From NCBI RefSeq assembly GCF_037975245.1, contig NC_092574.1, forward strand, positions 24,518,713-24,582,712: a DNA stretch of 64,000 nt, written 5' to 3'. Shown piece by piece: positions 58,458-64,000 of the stretch. The notes under the pieces were generated by a model that made no database searches, had not been told where the DNA came from, and saw only the letters and a list, made by a program, of their open reading frames with translations. Source of the stretch: Apostichopus japonicus (Eukaryota > Echinodermata > Holothuroidea > Aspidochirotida > Stichopodidae). Position 1 is the first letter of the stretch; the number at the start of each line of letters is the position of its first letter. The position numbers and the translations under genes were made by a program.

Positions 58458-59555
58458 TGTGCACTGTGTAAGTTCAAAACATGGTTTCGTTGCAACTCTA
58501 AACATTGTCTTTATACCTTGTACCGCACGAAGGACACATTAGAAACGACTGTGGCTACATCGAAAACCGTGCACCGCCGACGGTAGACCACGACATATAC
58601 CGACAATTAAGATTACAGACGAACAGACACGCAGACTTCCGTTGATAGAAGCCAAGTTAAAGGTCATTTGTACGACTTACCCACCACCGAACCCTACCCC
58701 CCCCCCCCCCCCCCACGAATACAAACGACTTACTTTTACAACAAGCGCCTACAACGAGCCACGAATACGATTTCAAAATAATTCCCTTCAAGCGAACAAT
58801 TCTTTATAGTGTGTGGTTGACGTTCGAAGTAAAATATGCAAATAAATGTAATTAATAATAAGTCGGTTCAGGTTATTACATCCGAATAATCATTGGAATA
58901 ACATGTACTGGACTGTATTACAATATACAGGCCATAAAACGTAATGATCGATCACCATGGTAACATACTGTCCTCAATTAAAACCAAGTGTTTTGTTTAT
59001 CCGACTTGGTGTGAAACAAATGTCTTTAGTATGGAAAAGAATATTAATAAAAGATCATATTTTCGGGTAAAAACCTCGAACTATGGAAATATTTTCCTTT
59101 ACCAATTTTTGAGAGGGCTGTTTTTATTATAATAATACAGGCACTTGCGCTGTTTGTGTGTATCTTAACTTGATAGCGATAACCCGTCTAATGTTGTTGT
59201 TTGTGTCTCTGAAAATAATATATGATAACTCGTATCATGCAATATCTATGTAAGCCTGATGTGGTTAAACCATATCAGTTGTTTGTTCGTATTTTGCCAT
59301 TTAGCTTTTACCGAACAGTGGGTTCACGGAAACGGCCACGCAACCAATTCCTATTCTCGTGTTCTAACATGCAAAGTTACCTGTTATGGTAGTCACCTTA
59401 ATGTGTTACTCCTTGTACTCGGAGTATATGTGAATCCAGTAAAGCCGGGTACTATAGTGCAGCTAGCTCTATGGGTACTCGTAAATGGGCTTGAGGTCCA
59501 ACACTCGCGTTCATATAATAGAATACCGTAGTTATCTGTTTTCGTACTCACCCAT
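58458..59555. other. Unassigned DNA
   Basis: A C-run lies near 58697-58713. No gene, RNA or element recognised. Confidence 0.5.
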
Positions 59556-59843
59556 GCGCGTAGCCAAGGGTAGGGGGGCGAAGGGGCAGCCGCCCCCCTT
59601 GAGCATATTTCTTTAAAAAAAAATTAAATGTTTTTTATGATATCGCTAGTATTTTCAAAAGAGAAAATGCTAAGATGCAACTTACAAGGCCTGGGAAGTG
59701 CCATTTCCTGCAATCTGGGAGGCATTTTCAGCCAGAATTTTCTTGTACGCTTCGCGCCATCTCATGGTGGCGCTACGCTTAGATAGTTTACAATGCCGAA
59801 TCTACACTATCGCCCCTCCCTTGGCAAATTCCTGGCTACGAGC
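59556..59843. mobile_element. hAT-like MITE
   Basis: The ends GCGCGTAGCCAAGGG and CCTGGCTACGAGC are imperfect inverted repeats. Nearby GTACTCAC and GTACTCGC may be an 8-bp target duplication, but the host DNA is itself GTACTCG-rich. The internal segment TGTACGCTTCGCGCC, CATGGTGGCGC, CGCTTAGATA is shared with the MITEs at 1138 and 16531. Confidence 0.6.
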
Positions 59844-61488
59844 CTGTACTCGCCCTCATCTATTTGTATTTGTACTGGTAGTTGATGCCATTGGGTACCT
59901 AGTTGTAAACTTAGGTACTCGTGTATGGGCTTGGATCCTTGTACTGGTATTCCATACCAAGACGAATTCAACTTTTTTTTCGCCATCATGTTGTTTCACT
60001 CGTACAAAGATATCAATAAGTGAGAGGCCGGACACCCGTTATGATTCTGTAGTGTTCACCAGAAGAATATTGCTTTAAGCTGATACTACTGTGGCCCAGA
60101 GGGGACATTTTTACATTATTTTTGGTTCAAATTTCTACTATTGTACGAATTGTACGAATTTCACTATTTTACTGTTGGGGACAATTTGTCGAAATCTTGA
60201 TAAAGAAAGAAAGAATGGAACTTAAATTAAAAAAAAAAATAGACGTATATTGAAATATATGAGGAAATATCTAGTAATAAAAAAAGTAAAAAAATGATCA
60301 TCTGATTGCCTGGCACTCGCTTTGCTAACACAACGGAATCAAGTTGAATGAGTTGGAAAAAGAGGGGCACTAACATACCCAATCAACCTATTGCCAAGGG
60401 GGGGGGGGGCTGCGGCCACTTCTGACCCTGTTCATAAGCCCATGCTGACATGTACTGCAAGGATCGATGGTGCTCCGCATGAAGGTTCAAATATATAGGT
60501 CATATGTATAATTGCTGCTTCAGAATAAAACAAATAAAATAAAACCATGTTCGTTCTGCTTAACATATAAAGAGACGATAGAGATGTGGGGGTGGGGGGG
60601 GGGGGTAGATTACCACAATGCCTCGAGTAGGAGCATGTAAAAGTACAAATCCATGCGGTTGCGTAAGAGAACAGACAACTATTAGCTATCATAATAAGTA
60701 CAAGTATATGACCGCGGATTCCCTAACAGACTTGTAGTGAGTCCGTACCATTAGTACATCATATAGCTGCATGTTGTACTCGGTACTCGAGTACTTCGAT
60801 TTGTACTCACTAGCGTACCGTATTTAGAAAGCTCGTAGTTATACTAGTGCAAAATATGGTACTCACCAACGAGGTCATAGCGTCGTACTTATACTCGTAT
60901 AGATGTTATTTGTACTCGTGTTACAAGCTGACAATTGTACACAACACAAGTCTGGTGTGGCAATATGAGGAGAGAGTGACTATCTGGTATCTACAATAAT
61001 CCACGTATATATAATACCAGAATAATGTGCTTTATTCTTCTGTTAGGATAGAAGAATTGATTAATATAATATATCAAACACTCTCTCGACACTATAGAAC
61101 AAATGATCACATAAACTAAGCGAAAAGTAATCACATTTCATCACGTTTGATAATGCTATTCAGAGTTGTTGCTTTTCGTATAGCGGCTATAAAGTTTGTT
61201 GCTATTAGTTGAAGTACTGTCCGATATTTATGATACCAAAGTGACAAGCCTTTTAAACAAGACACGAACCGTGTATTCATTAATCTCAAATGTAAGAGAT
61301 ATTCAGAATTTTTTTTATATATATATATCCGATAATGTTGATTTATACATAAAGCCGTGACAATAAGTGAGATAATTTATGGAAGGAATATAACGTAGAA
61401 TATGCCATACATTATCTGTATATCTGTCGACATATGAGAAATTGATTTTCGTTTGCGGCTGTATAGTCAAGTATTTATACTTTGCTTT

Positions 61489-61494
<6 letters not shown>
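59844..61494. other. Unassigned DNA with scattered GTACTCG words
   Basis: GTACTCGTA-like words recur around 59395-59480, 59845-59935 and 60775-60920, a degenerate dispersed repeat. G-runs lie near 60400 and 60597. No gene recognised. Confidence 0.45.
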
Positions 61495-61545
<51 letters not shown>

Positions 61546-61546
61546 G

Positions 61547-61582
<36 letters not shown>

Positions 61583-61583
61583 G

Positions 61584-61625
<42 letters not shown>

Positions 61626-61725
61626 GCTATATATATATATATATAGAGGCTATTTATATATATATAGAGGCTATTTATATATATATATATATATAGAGGC
61701 TATATATAGAGGCTATATATAGAGG

Positions 61726-61795
<70 letters not shown>
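61495..61795. repeat. (AT)n tract interrupted by AGAGGCTAT
   Basis: About 300 bp of AT alternation carrying eight copies of GAGGCTAT at irregular spacing between 61541 and 61730. Confidence 0.9.
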
Positions 61796-61798
<3 letters not shown>

Positions 61799-62439
61799 CG
61801 TTTCAACTGCCAAACGCTCGTCGTTGTTACTGTGGTTTATAGGTTTAATGTTTCACTTTAATTATACTGATTTAAACACCACAAATCTCTCTCCCCACCT
61901 CTCAATCGCTCTCTCTTTCTTCCGCTCGTAATTAAGATGTCAACTTTAAAAATACAGTGAAGTATGATCCGGCCATTAAATACTTAATTCTATAACATCT
62001 GTTTTAGAAGTTTAGATGCTTTATTATCTCGAGTTTTGAACAGTGTGAAATGCGATGTATGAAAATAATTCAACTTGATAAGTGAAAGAAGTCATTGAGT
62101 CATGAAAATTGTCTCACTATTTTAAGGATTTCTTGAAATTCTCTAGCACTTATATATATCTCTGTAAGGAAGGTTAATATTTGTGTGTCAGTGACGTATC
62201 CAACTTGATAATGGAGGGGAGGGGGGGGGGGATTCTCTCCACAGACATAGAGGGATATGTTAAGGGATGTGACGGATGGGGCAAAATATTTGCAAAAGAA
62301 AACTAAATAGCATTGGTTGTCGGGGATTAGGGAAAATTCCCTCCTCCACCACTCCCTCCCACACACACACAAAGTTTTGGGATGTAACGGAGAATGAAAA
62401 ACATTGGCGAAACATTGACGAAATTGATATATGTAGGCT
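61796..62439. other. Unassigned DNA
   Basis: No gene recognised. Opposing frames at 62100-62576 and 62276-62503 run into AT repeats and lack family features. Confidence 0.5.
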
Positions 62440-62451
62440 ATATATATATAT

Positions 62452-62509
<58 letters not shown>

Positions 62510-62530
62510 TATATTTATATATATATATAG
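62440..62530. repeat. (AT)n microsatellite
   Basis: AT alternation with an ACACAC start. Confidence 0.9.
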
Positions 62531-63035
62531 CCTGATATGGATGTGAACTTTCCGTGAACTTGAGATGTGAATGCAATTAAAAATGCATTTGTTTCAAATT
62601 GAGCTCATAATCACACTGTCACGAAACTCGGTGCATCAATGAATCAGTAATGTCTAGGATGAATTTGTCACTATGATTTAAAATGCAGGTCAGGTTATAA
62701 TATAAAGGCTTATATCGAATTATGTATGTAGGCCTATCATAAAGAATTATCACACAATTATCAGCAAGCAGTTAATCTCACTCTATATACGAAAGCGGAT
62801 TTTAATATGCGAGATTACATAGAATACAGTATACTTTTGCATTTTTGCGTTGAATCTCTTGATTCCCATCTTATATAGCCTTAAGAAATTAGATTTTTGT
62901 TATGGATTGGTTATAGCTGAAATAGTAAATAAACCGTCCATTCTTCCTTTAATTTATGTATTTAAGTGACGAATGAATGATGATATGCCTATATGAGAAA
63001 CTGCTAACTAAAATATGCATGTTTCGAATGTTGAA

Positions 63036-63094
<59 letters not shown>

Positions 63095-63648
63095 ACAGCA
63101 AGAGCTAGACAACGCATAGAGGAAATTTCTTAGACATTAACAGTACGTAACTGTTTCCCTCAGTTGGTAACACAAAACCACCAACTTGAGACCGATTTTT
63201 CTCTCCAGTTCCGAATTTCTAAACAAATTCCGGTGAACATAACAAGCCCATAACATTAAAGGTCACATGCTTACTTCAGGGGAACTTGAAAACACCTGAA
63301 ATACTGCAGAGCTGTCAGTCATTCCCGAAACCGTTGATATAAAATATGTCAATTAGATAAATAGATGATATATCGATTAAAAACATAAATGCTCAAAGTG
63401 ACGTAATGGACAGTTTATATCACAAAATCTGACAAAGTAATTTTCATCATTCAGCCTAATTCCATCATTAAACGTTATTCAAAAGTTTTTTCTTGTTAAT
63501 TTCACTAAAATGTCTACGTAACAGAGTTACATGCTAAAATTACAAGTGCGTAAGAGTGTGGGAGTGCTTAGTGTTAAACAGTGGGCGCCGTGCTTCTTAA
63601 AATGAAGTATTTTGTAACTAGATCCATTCCACATTTGTTTATAAATAA

Positions 63649-63649
<1 letters not shown>
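62531..63649. other. Unassigned DNA with an (AT)n tract
   Basis: (AT)n at 63039-63092. Nothing else recognised. Confidence 0.5.
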
Positions 63650-63680
<31 letters not shown>

Positions 63681-63770
63681 TTATATATACATATATATAT
63701 ATATTTAAATATATATATACTTATAAATATATATATTCCTATATATATTCCTATATATATTCCTATATAT
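63650..63770. repeat. (AT)n tract with TATTCCTATA units
   Basis: AT alternation ending in three CCTATATATATT-type units. Confidence 0.88.
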
Positions 63771-63835
63771 AGTTTATTTGTGACCTTTATTTGTTAAATC
63801 GAACTGTTTTGAAGAAGCAAAGATGTTTTTGTTTT

Positions 63836-63905
63836 TAGCATGAACGGGATTTGAACCAGTGTCCTCAGGCTAACACCAGTTTAGCTATCTACCCCTCCAG
63901 TTGTT
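63836..63905 (-). mobile_element. tRNA-like SINE head, degenerate
   Basis: Minus strand: B box GGTTCAAATCC (63847-63857) and an A-box-like TAGCTAAACTGG upstream. The T-stem has a mismatch and no acceptor stem forms, so it is a SINE remnant or decayed tRNA, different from the one at 57538-57607. Confidence 0.45.
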
Positions 63906-64000
63906 AGCTGTGGGATGCCGTCTGGCCGTAGTTTATTTCTGGGTCTTATTTCTGGGTACAGCGGCACAGTTTCATACAACCTAGAAAGCCAAAGGGCGTT
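63906..64000. other. Window end, unassigned
   Basis: Contains a tandem GTTTATTTCTGGGTCTTATTT-type duplication (TTTATTTCTGGGT repeated). Nothing else seen. Confidence 0.4.

Overview
The window reads as AT-rich animal genomic DNA: phase-consistent introns with GT/AG ends, long (AT)n tracts, and DIRS, Penelope-like, LINE, hAT-, Mutator- and Harbinger-like repeats. The repeat mix and frequent AGGCCTAT-like words suggest a marine invertebrate deuterostome, perhaps an echinoderm, but no single feature proves this. There is no operon structure, CRISPR array or bacterial gene.

The only host protein-coding family I can support is a small four-exon gene encoding a proline-rich, two-transmembrane protein that resembles the CD225/dispanin (IFITM-like) family. 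Three copies look intact: A (minus strand, 570-4301), B (minus, 29652-37933) and C (plus, 44794-47664). Two are broken: D (plus, exons 3-4 at 53595-55486, exon 3 frameshifted) and E (minus, exon 1-2 remnants at 56934-57182, start codon lost). Exons 1, 2 and 4 keep the same junctions and phases in every intact copy; exon 2 differs in the number of PQYPG-type repeats.

The copies sit in a duplicated block: leader sequence, a 5'-truncated LINE, a SINE-like tail with an (AT)n tract, the dispanin gene, then about 3 kb of upstream DNA. One block runs forward at about 25.8-40.6 kb and another runs inverted at about 41.1-51.5 kb, so B and C are divergent genes in a large palindrome with a spacer of roughly 0.45 kb. 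A partial block lies at 1-7.4 kb, and fragments lie at 9.3-12.5, 51.7-55.5 and 56.0-57.25 kb.

Mobile elements explain most of the rest. Intron 3 of B holds a nearly intact DIRS-type retrotransposon (29895-35250). An hAT-like MITE sits in intron 3 of A and B, with empty sites in C and D. A solo LTR lies in D and a Harbinger-like MITE in E. A nested element at 14.1-19.5 kb has 22-bp interrupted palindromes near both ends and contains a foldback element, which itself contains an hAT-like MITE. An AGGTCA-rich tandem repeat (21.8-24.2 kb) is interrupted by a Mutator-like MITE. A decayed Penelope-like element lies at 24.4-25.6 kb. A second Penelope-like 3' fragment (47758-48070) ends in a sequence that folds as a minimal type I hammerhead ribozyme. 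The last part of the window (57.9-64 kb) is mostly unassigned AT-rich DNA with microsatellites, one small MITE and a tRNA-like SINE remnant.
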